From contig CAXXJA010000002.1 in assembly GCA_963678555.2 (NCBI GenBank), forward strand, positions 496,001-560,000: a stretch of 64,000 nucleotides of DNA. The letters run 5' to 3'. The notes below the pieces were generated by a model. The model saw only the letters and a list, made by a program, of their open reading frames with translations, searched no databases and was not told the origin of the DNA. The translations under genes were made by a program, and so were the position numbers. Within the stretch, counting starts at the first letter, position 1. The number at the start of each line of letters is the position of its first letter. This stretch comes from SABI01 sp963678555. GTDB taxonomy: Bacteria > Spirochaetota > Spirochaetia > Sphaerochaetales > Sphaerochaetaceae. Positions 8,203-17,905 of this stretch are shown here, in pieces.

Positions 8203-9505
8203 GAGCAATCACCATCCGGTTGTAGTATTCTCTGTCGATCGGGTAGTGGTGAAGGATCAGGATTCCCGCTATATAGAACACAAGCGGCAGGGGACCGGTG
8301 ATCAGACGGATTCCCACTCTGGCGGAATCCGTCACGGCATTCGGATCATAGGAGAAGATGGAGAGTATCCACCCGCTGAGGGCAAGGGCGAATGCCTGCC
8401 CGATCTTGCTGCTGAAGGTCCACAGGGAGGAGTACACTCCCTCCCGTCTGATCCCGCCATGATGCACGGCATCATGTTCGACCGTATCGGGAAGGATGGC
8501 GTGGGGCATCACATAGTGGGTAGACAGACCGATTCCCGCGATGGCCATGATCACAAGCGCTCCCGGGGCACCGAGTGAGTCGGTGAAATAGGCGAATACC
8601 ATCACGGCACCGCTCATGATTGCCATACCTGCACTGTAGGCTCCCTTCTTCCCGATCCGCCCGGATATCTTCACCCACACCGGGATGAAGGCGAGGGCGA
8701 AGGTGAGCAGGAGCATGAGAGCCGCCTGAAAGAGAGCCTCGTTGTTGAGGATGTAGGAGAAGAAATAGACGAGCGATCCCTGCACCATCGTTGTTCCGGT
8801 AATGAACAGTGCCCAGGGAATCATGGCAAGGAGAAAGACTCTGTTCGTGAGAACCTCTCTGTAGGTCTTCAGGAACGGTTTCTGCTTCTCATCCTTCGTA
8901 TGCACAGGCTCCGTGACCGCCCATACGGTGATCATAGCAGTGACCATCATGATGAATCCCATGAGGTATCCCATCATTCCCCAGCCGAGGATGCCCACAA
9001 CAGGCAGAACTGCAGCGGCTCCTACGAAGGTGCCGATGACAGCAAAACTCATCCGGTAGCCGGTAAGCACAGTGCGCTGGTCATAATCATCGGTTATCTC
9101 GGGAAGAAGTGCCGCATAGGGGATGTTGACCAGGGTGTAGGCGGTGTTCAGCAGTGCATACATCACGGCGAAGTAGATGAACTGGGTCAGTGGAGAGCTG
9201 ATGGAAACCGGAGTGAACATGATTCCCATCAGGAAGAAGGCCGCGATTGAGCCGACAAAGATGTAGGGTCTGCGTCTTCCATATCGTGTGATCGTCCGGT
9301 CAGAGAAGAAACCGGTGATCGGGTCTGTAACCGCGTCCCAGATCTTTCCGATCATAAGGACTGTTCCTGCAAGAGCGGGGGACATTCTCACGATATCGGT
9401 AAGATAAAACAGAAGGTAGAATCCTATGAGGGTGAAGAAGAGGTTCCCTCCGAGATCCCCGACGGCGAATCCATAGGTGACTTTCCTGGACAGTTTCTTG
9501 CTCAT
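8183..9505 (-). CDS. GPH-family (MelB-like) sugar:cation symporter
   Basis: The 440-residue, 12-helix protein has the features of the glycoside-pentoside-hexuronide:cation symporter family: GFAVGDLGGNLFFTLIGFYL at the N-terminus, WDAVTDPITGFFSDRT with the cation-site aspartates, the RYGRRRPYI loop, and the later EHDAVHHGGIRREGVYSSLW motif. SD GAGGAT is 8 nt before the ATG at 9505; an in-frame start 21 codons earlier lacks one. Substrate (a glycoside, pentoside or hexuronide) is not deducible. Coupling to the acyltransferase-like gene downstream is unusual for a sugar porter, and related MFS proteins transport lysolipids, so a lipid substrate is a reasonable alternative. Confidence 0.85.
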   Translation of the reverse strand: MSKKLSRKVTYGFAVGDLGGNLFFTLIGFYLLFYLTDIVRMSPALAGTVLMIGKIWDAVTDPITGFFSDRTITRYGRRRPYIFVGSIAAFFLMGIMFTPVSISSPLTQFIYFAVMYALLNTAYTLVNIPYAALLPEITDDYDQRTVLTGYRMSFAVIGTFVGAAAVLPVVGILGWGMMGYLMGFIMMVTAMITVWAVTEPVHTKDEKQKPFLKTYREVLTNRVFLLAMIPWALFITGTTMVQGSLVYFFSYILNNEALFQAALMLLLTFALAFIPVWVKISGRIGKKGAYSAGMAIMSGAVMVFAYFTDSLGAPGALVIMAIAGIGLSTHYVMPHAILPDTVEHDAVHHGGIRREGVYSSLWTFSSKIGQAFALALSGWILSIFSYDPNAVTDSARVGIRLITGPLPLVFYIAGILILHHYPIDREYYNRMVIAHAETER

Positions 9506-9668
9506 GGTATGATCCTCTGACTGATGGGGTATGCTAGGACAAGTGTACCGGTCTTCTCCGGTATTCACAAGAAAAAAGATACATGCTGATACCCCATTTT
9601 CTGATGATCTGATATGGATGCAATGATATGCTGTGTGGTAGGATGACCGGTACGTAAAGAGGTGAACA

Positions 9669-10571
9669 ATGAACAGGAAAGGGAACGAGGCAGGTCATGC
9701 GGTCGCTCTGATCGTTACGGGCTATCTTATCTGGGGGCTGCTTCCGATGTACTGGAAACTGCTCAGCGGAGTCCCTTCCCTTGAGGTGCTGATGCACCGT
9801 ATCCTGTGGTCTGCAGTTCTCTCTTCCTCCTACTTTCTGCTGCACCGCAGCAATCCTCTCAGGGTGCTGAGAGAGATTTTCCGCTCCCACAGCCGGGTTC
9901 TTCTTCTCACCAGTGCCGTGATTCTCGCCCTCAACTGGCTTTCGTATGTCTATGCCATCACCAGCGGGCACCTGCTGCAGGCAAGCATGGGCTACTTCAT
10001 CGCCCCGATGCTGACAGTCTTCTTCGGTCTGTTGTTCTTCAGGGAGCGGATGAACCGTCTCCAGGCAGGGGCGGTGATCCTCAGCGGTGCCGGGGTCGTG
10101 TTCACCACCGTCCAGGCGGGAAAGGTGCCCTTCCTCTCCCTGTTCATTGCGCTCACCTTCTCCCTCTACACGATGTGCAAGAAGAAGATTCACCTTACGG
10201 GGCTCACGTCTCTCCTGGCCGACTCTCTGATCCTTCTTCCTGCAGTGGCTCTCTACCTTGGTATGCTTGACGTGCAGGGAACAAATTCCTTTACCCTCAC
10301 TGATCCACTGACAAGTCTCCTTCTGGCCGGCAGCGGCATCGCCACCCTGGTTCCCCTGACGCTCTACATAAACGGTGCAATACGGATAGAGGCGAAAAGT
10401 GTAGGGTTTCTCCAGTTCATCACCCCTGTCATGGCATTCCTTCTCGGTGTGTTCGTCTACCGGGAGCCTCTCCTTGTTCAGGACATCATCACCTTCTCCT
10501 TCATCCTCGCAGGAGTCGGTCTGTACATCCGGTCGGTTCTTTCTCCGTACAGTACTTCTTCAGGGGCCTGA
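9669..10571 (+). CDS. rarD: RarD-type EamA permease
   Basis: A 300-residue protein of ten predicted helices from the drug/metabolite transporter superfamily. The RarD subgroup signature is seen in GYLIWGLLPMYWKLLSG, the HRILWSAV motif, LNWLSYVYAITSGHLLQASMGYFI and the C-terminal SVGFLQFITPVMAFLLGV. AGAGGTGAACA precedes the ATG. It is transcribed divergently from the GPH symporter across 163 bp. RarD was named from a chloramphenicol-sensitivity phenotype; the true substrate is unknown. Confidence 0.92.
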   Translation: MNRKGNEAGHAVALIVTGYLIWGLLPMYWKLLSGVPSLEVLMHRILWSAVLSSSYFLLHRSNPLRVLREIFRSHSRVLLLTSAVILALNWLSYVYAITSGHLLQASMGYFIAPMLTVFFGLLFFRERMNRLQAGAVILSGAGVVFTTVQAGKVPFLSLFIALTFSLYTMCKKKIHLTGLTSLLADSLILLPAVALYLGMLDVQGTNSFTLTDPLTSLLLAGSGIATLVPLTLYINGAIRIEAKSVGFLQFITPVMAFLLGVFVYREPLLVQDIITFSFILAGVGLYIRSVLSPYSTSSGA

Positions 10572-10666
10572 TGCACCTGTCTCCGGCAGTGAAGGAAGAA
10601 TCAGCCACAGCCGTCAGAGTATGATATGATGGGTTGCATCTGAGTGAAAGACTGAACCGGACGAGA

Positions 10667-10684
10667 TCACAGGTCTGCCTGTGA
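10667..10684 (+). promoter_or_regulatory. hairpin in aconitase leader
   Basis: A 7-bp perfect stem (TCACAGG / CCTGTGA) with the 4-nt loop TCTG lies 53 nt upstream of the aconitase start codon. It has no T-run and is not a terminator. A role in controlling acn is a guess. Confidence 0.3.
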
Positions 10685-10737
10685 CGGAGATGGATACGGT
10701 TCCCGGCAGGGCAGGAACCCGAAGAGGAGAGGAAGCG

Positions 10738-13398
10738 ATGGCAGTACTTGAAGTGAACGGTACACCGTATCAGTATACCGATATCAATGGGTATGCAGAG
10801 GAACAGGGACTCGATATCTCCGGGTTGCCGTACTCGATCAGGGTGCTGCTTGAGAACCTTCTGAGACACAGAGAATCCGCAGCAGTCCGCGAAGATGATA
10901 TCCGTGCGCTGGCCGCCTGGAATTCGGAATATCCCTCTGAGGCAGATATAGCCTTTCACCCTGCCCGCGTCGTGATGCAGGACCTTACCGGTGCGCCGGC
11001 CATTGCGGATCTGGCAGCCATGCGGGATGCCCTGTACGAACGGGGCGGGGATATCGGCAGGGTCAACCCTTGTATTCCCGTAGATCTGGTGGTCGATCAC
11101 TCGGTCATGGTGGATGCCTGGGGAACCTGTGACGCCTTTGAGAAGAATGTAGAGCTCGAGTTCCTCCGTAACGGGGAGCGCTACAGACTGTTCAAGTGGG
11201 CAAGCAGCACCTTTGATTCCTTCACGGTTATTCCGCCGGAGACCGGTATCGTCCATCAGGTGAACCTCGAATACCTTGCACGTTGCGTGAGAGTCGAACA
11301 GCATGAGGGGGTCCGCACGGCCTTCTGCGACACCTGCATCGGCACAGACAGCCATACGACGATGATAAACGGACTGTCGGTCCTCGGCTGGGGGGTGGGA
11401 GGTATCGAGGCGGAGGCGGCGATGCTCGGTCAGCCTGTGAGTATGATGATCCCTGCCGTGGTGGGCTTTTACCTCAGCGGGTCGCTCAATGAGGGCTGTA
11501 CAGCCACCGATCTTGTCCTGCAGATCACTTACCTGCTCAGGAAAATGGGTGTAGTGGGGTCCTTCGTGGAATTCTACGGTCCCGCGCTCTCCACCCTGAC
11601 GGTGGCAGAACGGGCGACGATTGCCAATATGGCCCCGGAGTACGGAGCCACCTGCGGGTTCTTCCCGATAGACGGGCACACACTTTCCTATCTGCGGCTT
11701 ACCGGAAGAGACGAGGAGCATGTTGCGCTGGTTGAAGCGTTCGCAAAGGCTCAGGGGCTCTGGTACAGCGATGATGTGAGCATTTCCTACTCAGACACGC
11801 TCTCTCTGGACCTTTCACAGGTGAGACCCTCACTCGCCGGACCCCGTCGACCACAGGACCTTCTGAGTGTGAGGGATGCTCCGCAGAACTTCCTCTCCTC
11901 TCTTACCGGTGTATTTCAGGTCCCTGAGCAGCGGACGGGCATCCGTGTTCCTCTTGAGGGAACCGACCATGAGCTCACCCATGGTGATATTGCCATTGCT
12001 GCGATCACGAGCTGTACGAACACCAGCAACCCTGCACTTCTGATCACAGCCGGGCTCATCGCTCAACGGGCATACAGGGCAGGACTGAAGACAAAACCGT
12101 GGGTGAAGACCTCCTTCGCTCCGGGATCGCAGGTGGTGACCCGTTATCTGAGGGATTCGGGTCTCGACGAAGCTCTCGATGCTCTCGGATTCAATCTCGT
12201 CGGGTACGGTTGCACAACCTGTATCGGTAATTCCGGTCCTCTCTCTTCTCCTGTATCACAGGCGATACAGGAGGGCTCTCTGGTGACAGTGAATGTCCTG
12301 TCGGGGAACAGAAACTTTGAAGGACGGATCAGCGCAGAGAGTAAAGCCAGCTACCTCGCATCCCCTCCACTGGTTGTTGCCTATGCCCTCGCAGGCACCA
12401 TACTGATCGATTTCGATCACGAAATGCTCGGCCGGGATCTGAACGGACAGGAGGTGTTCCTTTCTGACCTCTGGCCCTCACAGCAAGAGGTCGATCGGAT
12501 CCTCGAAGCGTATGTGACATCTCAGGTGTTCTCAGAGGTGTATCAGCAGCACTTCACCGGCCCGCGTCAGTGGAAAGAGCTGTTGAGCCCTCAAGGAGAG
12601 CGGTATGACTGGCAGGAGGGGAGCACCTATATCGCACCGCCTCCCTTCTTCGAGGAACAGATGCGCACCGGAAGTTCCTGGTCCATCCGTGACGCACGCT
12701 GTCTTGCTGTCATGCCTGATTCAACGACGACTGATCATATCTCACCGGCCGGTGCAATCGCAGAACATTCTCCGGCGGGAAGGTTCCTTCTCTCTTCAGG
12801 TGTCCGGAAGGAGGATTTTAACTCGTATGGTTCAAGACGGGCGAACCATGAAGTGATGGTCCGCGGTACCTTTGCGAATATCAGGATCCGAAACCTCATG
12901 ATACGAGACAGGGAAGGTGGGGTGAGTATCGGTCCCGATGGACGGGTGATGAGTATCTATGATGCAGCAATGGCCTGGAAACAGATGGATGTGCCTCTGA
13001 TCGTCCTTGCAGGCAGGGAGTACGGGACAGGTTCTTCACGGGACTGGGCCGCCAAGGGCCCTCTTCTCCAGGGTGTCAGAGCCGTCATCGCTGTGAGTTT
13101 TGAGCGTATCCACCGCTCGAACCTTATCGGTATGGGAATCCTTCCTCTTGAGTTCACCGGTGATCAGGATCCTCAGAACCTCCTCCTCGATGGGTCGGAA
13201 TCCTTCGACATACTCTTTCCCGAGGTATTCGGTGTGAATGCTCTGCTCACGGTCCATGCCCGGAAGGATGAAGGTGTAGGGGAACGTCATGAGGTGAAAA
13301 AGTTCACCGTGAGAAGCAGGATCGATACCGCTCTTGAGATGGCATACTGGGAAAGCGGAGGGATCCTTCCGTACGTACTCAGGGGAATGGTCGACTGA
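10738..13398 (+). CDS. acnA: aconitate hydratase (AcnA type)
   Basis: This 886-residue enzyme interconverts citrate and isocitrate through a [4Fe-4S] cluster. The three cluster cysteines are visible in AITSCTNTSNP and YGCTTCIGNSG. Other family blocks are present: DHSVMVD, FCDTCIGTDSHTTMINGLSVLGWGVGGIEAEA split across the first domain, SRDWAAKGP and IGMGILPLEF. It has full AcnA/IRP length. The ATG at 10738 is preceded by GAGGAGAGGAAG; an in-frame GTG 19 codons upstream lacks support. It stands alone between rarD and the sensor kinase. With monomeric Idh (28006-30231) and citrate lyase (62165 onward) it places an oxidative citrate branch in this genome. Confidence 0.96.
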   Translation: MAVLEVNGTPYQYTDINGYAEEQGLDISGLPYSIRVLLENLLRHRESAAVREDDIRALAAWNSEYPSEADIAFHPARVVMQDLTGAPAIADLAAMRDALYERGGDIGRVNPCIPVDLVVDHSVMVDAWGTCDAFEKNVELEFLRNGERYRLFKWASSTFDSFTVIPPETGIVHQVNLEYLARCVRVEQHEGVRTAFCDTCIGTDSHTTMINGLSVLGWGVGGIEAEAAMLGQPVSMMIPAVVGFYLSGSLNEGCTATDLVLQITYLLRKMGVVGSFVEFYGPALSTLTVAERATIANMAPEYGATCGFFPIDGHTLSYLRLTGRDEEHVALVEAFAKAQGLWYSDDVSISYSDTLSLDLSQVRPSLAGPRRPQDLLSVRDAPQNFLSSLTGVFQVPEQRTGIRVPLEGTDHELTHGDIAIAAITSCTNTSNPALLITAGLIAQRAYRAGLKTKPWVKTSFAPGSQVVTRYLRDSGLDEALDALGFNLVGYGCTTCIGNSGPLSSPVSQAIQEGSLVTVNVLSGNRNFEGRISAESKASYLASPPLVVAYALAGTILIDFDHEMLGRDLNGQEVFLSDLWPSQQEVDRILEAYVTSQVFSEVYQQHFTGPRQWKELLSPQGERYDWQEGSTYIAPPPFFEEQMRTGSSWSIRDARCLAVMPDSTTTDHISPAGAIAEHSPAGRFLLSSGVRKEDFNSYGSRRANHEVMVRGTFANIRIRNLMIRDREGGVSIGPDGRVMSIYDAAMAWKQMDVPLIVLAGREYGTGSSRDWAAKGPLLQGVRAVIAVSFERIHRSNLIGMGILPLEFTGDQDPQNLLLDGSESFDILFPEVFGVNALLTVHARKDEGVGERHEVKKFTVRSRIDTALEMAYWESGGILPYVLRGMVD

Positions 13399-13536
13399 AT
13401 TTCAGGAGCGGCAGCTCCTCAGCATCGCTCACACGGGAATTTCCCTGAGAGGCTACAATGGTTACCTGTATCGGTTTGTGAATCCATGGTATACTCTTTT
13501 CCAGTTGTACAGGGATACACAGGAGAACCAGGATAG

Positions 13537-15603
13537 ATGAGTGACACACCTCGAGAAAGAATTCCACAGGGAATGACCAGAAAAGATGCGATGCAGATTC
13601 TTCTGTTCCTTGCCGCAGCGCTCACCGTAGTCCTCATCTTCTTCCATGTGTTTCTCTCTCCAAACCACGGTCAGGAGCATGATGAGTATCGTGTGGCAAA
13701 GAGGGGTGTGCTTGACCTTACCGGGTGGGACTTCGACTCGGACGGTCCGGTACCGCTTGACGGGGATTGGGAGTTCTATCCCCGTCAGCTGCTTGATGTG
13801 AACGGGGATTCATCAGGTTCGCTGTACACACGGGTTCCCGGGCGCTGGAGCCAGACCGGTGCAATGGATAATCAGGGGGTTGCCTCCTATCGACTGAGGG
13901 TGATGACCGACAGTGACGAGAGTCTGTTCGCCTTACGGAACTTCACCGTCTCGACAGCTTTCAGATTGTATATCAACGGGAAGCAGGTGGTCTCCGCCGG
14001 GAAGGTCTCAGATCGTGAGGAAGATGCACAGAGTGAGTTCCTGACCCGGCTCACCGTTCTGCCGGAATTCATGGGAGAGGGTGAATACGACATCGTTCTT
14101 CAGGTATCGAACTGGGATTACCGTACCGGAGGGCCCTGGAGACAGTTCTGGTTCGGCCCCTATGAACAGCTGGAAAGATGGGTCTGGAACGATCATGCGA
14201 AGAACATCATCCTTCTGTCCGCTCTTTCTATGATGGGTCTGTTCTTTCTCGGCCTTTTCCTGCTGAGGAAACGCGATATGCATTACCTTTTCCTCTCCCT
14301 TCTCAGTATGCTCCTCGCCTTCAGACCGCTGTTCTCCATCAACTATATCATCACCTATATTCTGCCTGCGATACCCTTTGACCTGATGATCAGGATCGAG
14401 TACCTGGCACTGTTCCTTGCCGTTCAGAGCGCAGCATTCTACTTCGCACGTATCTACAGAGAGCTGTTCGGTTCAGTGCATATGAAGTTCATGAGCATCG
14501 TGACTTCCCTGTTCATCCTGTTGGTCGTGCTGTTTCCCCCCGTGGTGTTCACCCGCTCGATCTACATCTATTACGTGTTCAGTCTGTACGTCTATGCCTA
14601 CCTGATAAGTGTCATCGTCCGTGCTTTCCGGCTGAGGCTCACCGGTTCGTTTCTGATGCTCATAGGCGGGTTGATCTTTATCGTGTCGATTCTCAATGAT
14701 TACCTGTTTTTCACCTTCTCCTGGAAGACCGAGACCTTCGTGGAGGTCGGTATGCTGTTCTTCATCTTCCTTCAGGCGTTCGCGCTCTCCCAGAGACTGA
14801 CGGTGTCCTTCCACCAGGTACAGGAACTGTCAAGCAACCTGAGTGACCTTAATCAGCATCTTGAGGATGAGGTGGACAGGAGGGCCGAAGAACTGAAATC
14901 GGTGTATGAGTCGATGAGGACCCTCGAAGGGATCAGGGTGGCTGAGGAGGAGAGGAAGCGGGTAGGGCGTGACCTCCATGACAGTCTCGGACAGTCGGTA
15001 CACGCTCTGGAGCTCCTTGGAGCATCCTTCGGTCCGCTTGATTCACTGCCGGAGGACCATAGGCGGAAAATCAGCACAATGCTTATGCTTAACGGTGATA
15101 TCAAGAAGAACCTCTATGCCATCCTGGGAAACCTCTACCCGGTCGGCATCGGACCCAGAGGACTCCTTGCCGCCATAGAACGGTATACAACCGATGCGAT
15201 GGCATTGTATGATCTGTCCATCGATGTGGTCTGTCCTGTTCACGATATCCCGGTAGATCCCGTGTTGGCAGATGATATCTACCATATCGTCCGAGAAGGA
15301 GTCATGAACGCCATCCGTCACTCATCAGCAGGATACGTAGAGGTCAGTCTCCTTCTGGAGGATGGCTGGCTCCGGGTGAGAGTGACCAATGACGGGGTGA
15401 GTGAGAAGACCACACTACAGGATCCGATGACTGCTTCGGAAGGGCACGGGACGAGTATCATGGCCTATCGGGCGGAAAGTCACGGTGGGACGTTCTCCTT
15501 CGGCGAATCAGGAAGGGGAAACTATACCATAGAGGCAGTGCTTCCGATACAGAGTACAGGTAACGAAGAAGGTGACGGATATGACGACAATTATGATTCT
15601 TGA
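13537..15603 (+). CDS. 7TM-DISM sensor histidine kinase
   Basis: A 688-residue membrane kinase. Residues 18-39 form the first membrane helix, about 50-220 an extracytoplasmic beta-rich carbohydrate-binding-like domain (LTGWDFDSDGPVPLDGDWEF, VPGRWSQTG), about 225-425 the seven-helix 7TMR-DISM module, then a coiled coil, a HisKA_3 dimerisation domain with RDLHDSLGQ (phospho-acceptor His near 480) and a HATPase_c domain (VREGVMNAIRHS, GHGTSIM). This matches NarX/DesK-type kinases. The downstream response regulator overlaps by 23 bp, so the two form a pair. The ligand is unknown; members of this sensor class often bind carbohydrates. The gene just downstream of the regulator is a ferritin-like metal transporter. 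Confidence 0.92.
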   Translation: MSDTPRERIPQGMTRKDAMQILLFLAAALTVVLIFFHVFLSPNHGQEHDEYRVAKRGVLDLTGWDFDSDGPVPLDGDWEFYPRQLLDVNGDSSGSLYTRVPGRWSQTGAMDNQGVASYRLRVMTDSDESLFALRNFTVSTAFRLYINGKQVVSAGKVSDREEDAQSEFLTRLTVLPEFMGEGEYDIVLQVSNWDYRTGGPWRQFWFGPYEQLERWVWNDHAKNIILLSALSMMGLFFLGLFLLRKRDMHYLFLSLLSMLLAFRPLFSINYIITYILPAIPFDLMIRIEYLALFLAVQSAAFYFARIYRELFGSVHMKFMSIVTSLFILLVVLFPPVVFTRSIYIYYVFSLYVYAYLISVIVRAFRLRLTGSFLMLIGGLIFIVSILNDYLFFTFSWKTETFVEVGMLFFIFLQAFALSQRLTVSFHQVQELSSNLSDLNQHLEDEVDRRAEELKSVYESMRTLEGIRVAEEERKRVGRDLHDSLGQSVHALELLGASFGPLDSLPEDHRRKISTMLMLNGDIKKNLYAILGNLYPVGIGPRGLLAAIERYTTDAMALYDLSIDVVCPVHDIPVDPVLADDIYHIVREGVMNAIRHSSAGYVEVSLLLEDGWLRVRVTNDGVSEKTTLQDPMTASEGHGTSIMAYRAESHGGTFSFGESGRGNYTIEAVLPIQSTGNEEGDGYDDNYDS

Positions 15604-16216
15604 TGACCATGAGCTGGTCAGAGATGGTCTCAGGGCTGTGCTTGAGGTTCAGGAGGACCTCAGGGTGATAGGGGATACCGGCTCTGTCGATGGTCTGAAG
15701 ACGCTGCTGAACAGTGTTCAGCCTACGGTCCTGATCGTTGATATGATGATAGACGGTATCCTCAAGGGGTACGATATCATAGAGTATGTGTCCCGGCAGT
15801 ATCCCGACATCAATATTCTCGCTATCACGATGCTGTGGGAAAAAGAGTATGCAGAACGGGCTTTCGAACTCGGTGCACTCGGATTCCTTCCCAAGAAGGA
15901 TGCCTCCTCCGCCCTGATCGAGGCGGTCCGTACTGTCGCCTCCGGTACACAGTACCTTTCCCAGAACATTGCATCAATGAGTAAGAATCCCGTCGTTTTT
16001 CCCGATGATCTTTCCAGTCTCACTAGACGTGAGAAGGAGATATTTTTTATGATAGGGAAGGGAAAGACGAACAAGGAAATTGCGGATTCCTTTCAGATAC
16101 GAGGGTCCACGGTCAGTTCTCATCTGGAGAATATCAAGAAGAAAATTCAGGTTGTGAGTCTTAAGGAACTGACCAAGAGAGCGGTCTCCTACCTGATGAA
16201 CTACCGACCTGAGTAG
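15581..16216 (+). CDS. NarL/FixJ-family response regulator
   Basis: A 211-residue regulator: receiver domain at residues 1-120 (LDDHELVRDG with acidic pocket, phospho-acceptor Asp in VLIVDMMIDG, TMLWE, and the lysine in FLPKKDA) and a LuxR-type helix-turn-helix at about 145-205 (LTRREKEIFFMIGKGKTNKEIA, TVSSHLENIKKK). The ATG at 15581 has AAGGTG 7 nt upstream and is preferred to a GTG three codons earlier. It is the partner of the 7TM kinase whose 3' end it overlaps. Direct targets are unknown. Confidence 0.94.
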   Translation: MTTIMILDDHELVRDGLRAVLEVQEDLRVIGDTGSVDGLKTLLNSVQPTVLIVDMMIDGILKGYDIIEYVSRQYPDINILAITMLWEKEYAERAFELGALGFLPKKDASSALIEAVRTVASGTQYLSQNIASMSKNPVVFPDDLSSLTRREKEIFFMIGKGKTNKEIADSFQIRGSTVSSHLENIKKKIQVVSLKELTKRAVSYLMNYRPE

Positions 16217-16239
16217 GTCCTTTCCCGAAGGATGCAGGT

Positions 16240-17121
16240 ATGACAGACAGACAGATCCCACAGCACATCATGAGACAGATAGAGGCGGACCAGCAGAATG
16301 AGATCACTGCAGTGGCAGTGTACACTCGTGCTGCCATGCTGATGAAGGATCAGCATAATGCAGAGATTCTGAAACAGATCGCAGGAGAGGAACTCTCTCA
16401 CTACCGGAGGCTTGAGAAGATCACCGGCAAGGTCAAGAAGGCTCAGAAGGGAAAGGTGGTGTTCTTTCTGTTCATCGTCCGCCTGTTCGGTATGACTTTC
16501 GGCCTCAAGCTGCTCGAAAAGGACGAGGACAAGGCTGTCAACATAGACTACAAGGGTCTCGAACAGTATATTCCGGGAATCAGCGAGATTACCGATCAGG
16601 AAGAGGCTCATGAACATGAGCTCCTCGCCATGATCAATGAACAGCGTCTTGCGTACATCGGATCTGTCGTTCTCGGCCTCAATGACGCACTGGTCGAGCT
16701 CACTGGAGCACTGGCAGGTCTCTCCTTCGCATTTCAGAATACCAGGATCATCGCCTTCTCCGGTTTCATCACCGGTATCGCCGCCTCCTTTTCCATGGCT
16801 GCGAGCGAATACCTCTCCGCCAAGGCAGACGGGGAGGAGGCCCCGTTCACTTCATCGGTCTACACCGGTATAGCATACATCATCACCGTGATTCTGCTGA
16901 TCATTCCCTATCTGATCTTCAGCCACTACCTTGTGTGTCTGGTCAGTACTCTGATCATTTCGGTTCTTATCATTGCATCATTCAACTACTATATCTCGGT
17001 TGCGAAAGACCTCGATTTCAAGAAACGGTTCCTGGAAATGAGCGGTATCAGTCTCGGGGTGGCTCTGCTTTCGTTCGGGATCGGGATCGTCGTCCGTCAG
17101 GTGTTCGGTATCGAACTCTGA
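16240..17121 (+). CDS. ferritin-like/VIT1 fusion metal transporter (MbfA-like)
   Basis: This 293-residue protein joins a rubrerythrin-like di-iron four-helix domain (about residues 8-150; ligand-type residues in QNEITAVAVYTRAA, GEELSHYRRLE and EEAHEHELL) to a CCC1/VIT1 transporter domain with about five helices (VVLGLNDALVELTGALAGLSF, SMAASEYLSAKADGEE). The same architecture in alphaproteobacterial MbfA exports iron; iron or manganese export and peroxide protection are the family expectation. It starts 23 bp after the response regulator and may be in the same operon, so the two-component pair may respond to metal or redox stress (inference). Confidence 0.9.
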   Translation: MTDRQIPQHIMRQIEADQQNEITAVAVYTRAAMLMKDQHNAEILKQIAGEELSHYRRLEKITGKVKKAQKGKVVFFLFIVRLFGMTFGLKLLEKDEDKAVNIDYKGLEQYIPGISEITDQEEAHEHELLAMINEQRLAYIGSVVLGLNDALVELTGALAGLSFAFQNTRIIAFSGFITGIAASFSMAASEYLSAKADGEEAPFTSSVYTGIAYIITVILLIIPYLIFSHYLVCLVSTLIISVLIIASFNYYISVAKDLDFKKRFLEMSGISLGVALLSFGIGIVVRQVFGIEL

Positions 17122-17178
17122 GACCGTTCTCAGTAGGCCGGTCTGAAGGCACCCCGCGTACCTGATCTCCTCAACGTC

Positions 17179-17817
17179 TCACAGCAGGCTGACCGTGGTG
17201 TCGCCGATGAAGTGTGCAGAGCGGAACCCGACCTTCATAGAGGCCTCGGCATTCTCGCGTCTGTCGTCGATGAACAGGACCGAGCCGGCCTCGCCGCCGA
17301 GGAGATTCAGGGCATGCAGATAGATGCCCGGATCCGGTTTGTTGATTCCCACCTGTCCGGAGTACACCCGGTGCGTGCACAGCTGTGCAAGGACGGTTCC
17401 TTCTATGAGGATCTCGGCTGCCTCATAGGCGATGTTCGAGATGATCATGAGTGTGATCCCTCCCGCTTTCAGGCGCCGCATCCACTTCAGCATCGGTTCC
17501 CTCAGGTGTGAGTACCCTGAAGTGTCAAGAGAGAAGAGCCTGCGGTAATCGGCTGTATCAGCTGCGGGAGATCCGCACGATTCGAGGACAAGTCTCATAT
17601 AGGAGGCGAAGTCATGCTTACCTGAATCATACGAAGGGCGAAGGTCCCAATAGGGCCTGACGAAGGAACCGGGTTCGACTGAACAGGTCTCAGCGAGGAT
17701 TGCCATGCTGCTTTCCTCTATCATGTCAGCTATCACTCCCCCGTAATCAAGTGCTACGGTATCAATTCCCATGGCTTCAAGATCAAGGGTGTACAGGTCA
17801 ACCAGGTTCTCTCTCAT
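17179..17817 (-). CDS. HAD-superfamily hydrolase
   Basis: A 212-residue HAD phosphatase-like protein. Motif I is LDYGGVIADM with nucleophilic Asp near residue 21 (D-x-G-G form, so the usual second Asp is absent, as in YihX-like enzymes); motif II is LMIISNIAYE; motif III/IV is GINKPDPGIY followed by VLFIDDRRENAE. The ATG at 17817 has no clear SD; an ATG at 17772 is the alternative, and the frame also stays open upstream, where it would overlap the divergent transglutaminase gene. Substrate is probably a small phosphorylated metabolite. It is convergent with the ferritin/VIT gene (57 bp). Confidence 0.8.
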   Translation of the reverse strand: MRENLVDLYTLDLEAMGIDTVALDYGGVIADMIEESSMAILAETCSVEPGSFVRPYWDLRPSYDSGKHDFASYMRLVLESCGSPAADTADYRRLFSLDTSGYSHLREPMLKWMRRLKAGGITLMIISNIAYEAAEILIEGTVLAQLCTHRVYSGQVGINKPDPGIYLHALNLLGGEAGSVLFIDDRRENAEASMKVGFRSAHFIGDTTVSLL

Positions 17818-17905
17818 AGTCGGTAAGGATAGCAGGTTTTCTTCCCGATGTCTCCTGTTCTTCTTCGTGATTGACCGGAGGCGGTACAGACTGTACAGTG
17901 GGAAT

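Noticed and set aside
9534..10193. Minus-strand open frame opposite rarD
   Set aside because: Composition is that of an antisense shadow (rich in H, G, E, P) and rarD on the other strand is clear.
10501..11721. Long minus-strand open frame (about 400 codons) opposite aconitase
   Set aside because: It is antisense to a certain gene, has no SD or recognisable motif, and arises from the codon bias of acnA.
13404..13419. Hairpin AGGAGC-GGCA-GCTCCT after aconitase as terminator
   Set aside because: No T-run follows and the sequence continues GC-balanced; not reported as a terminator.
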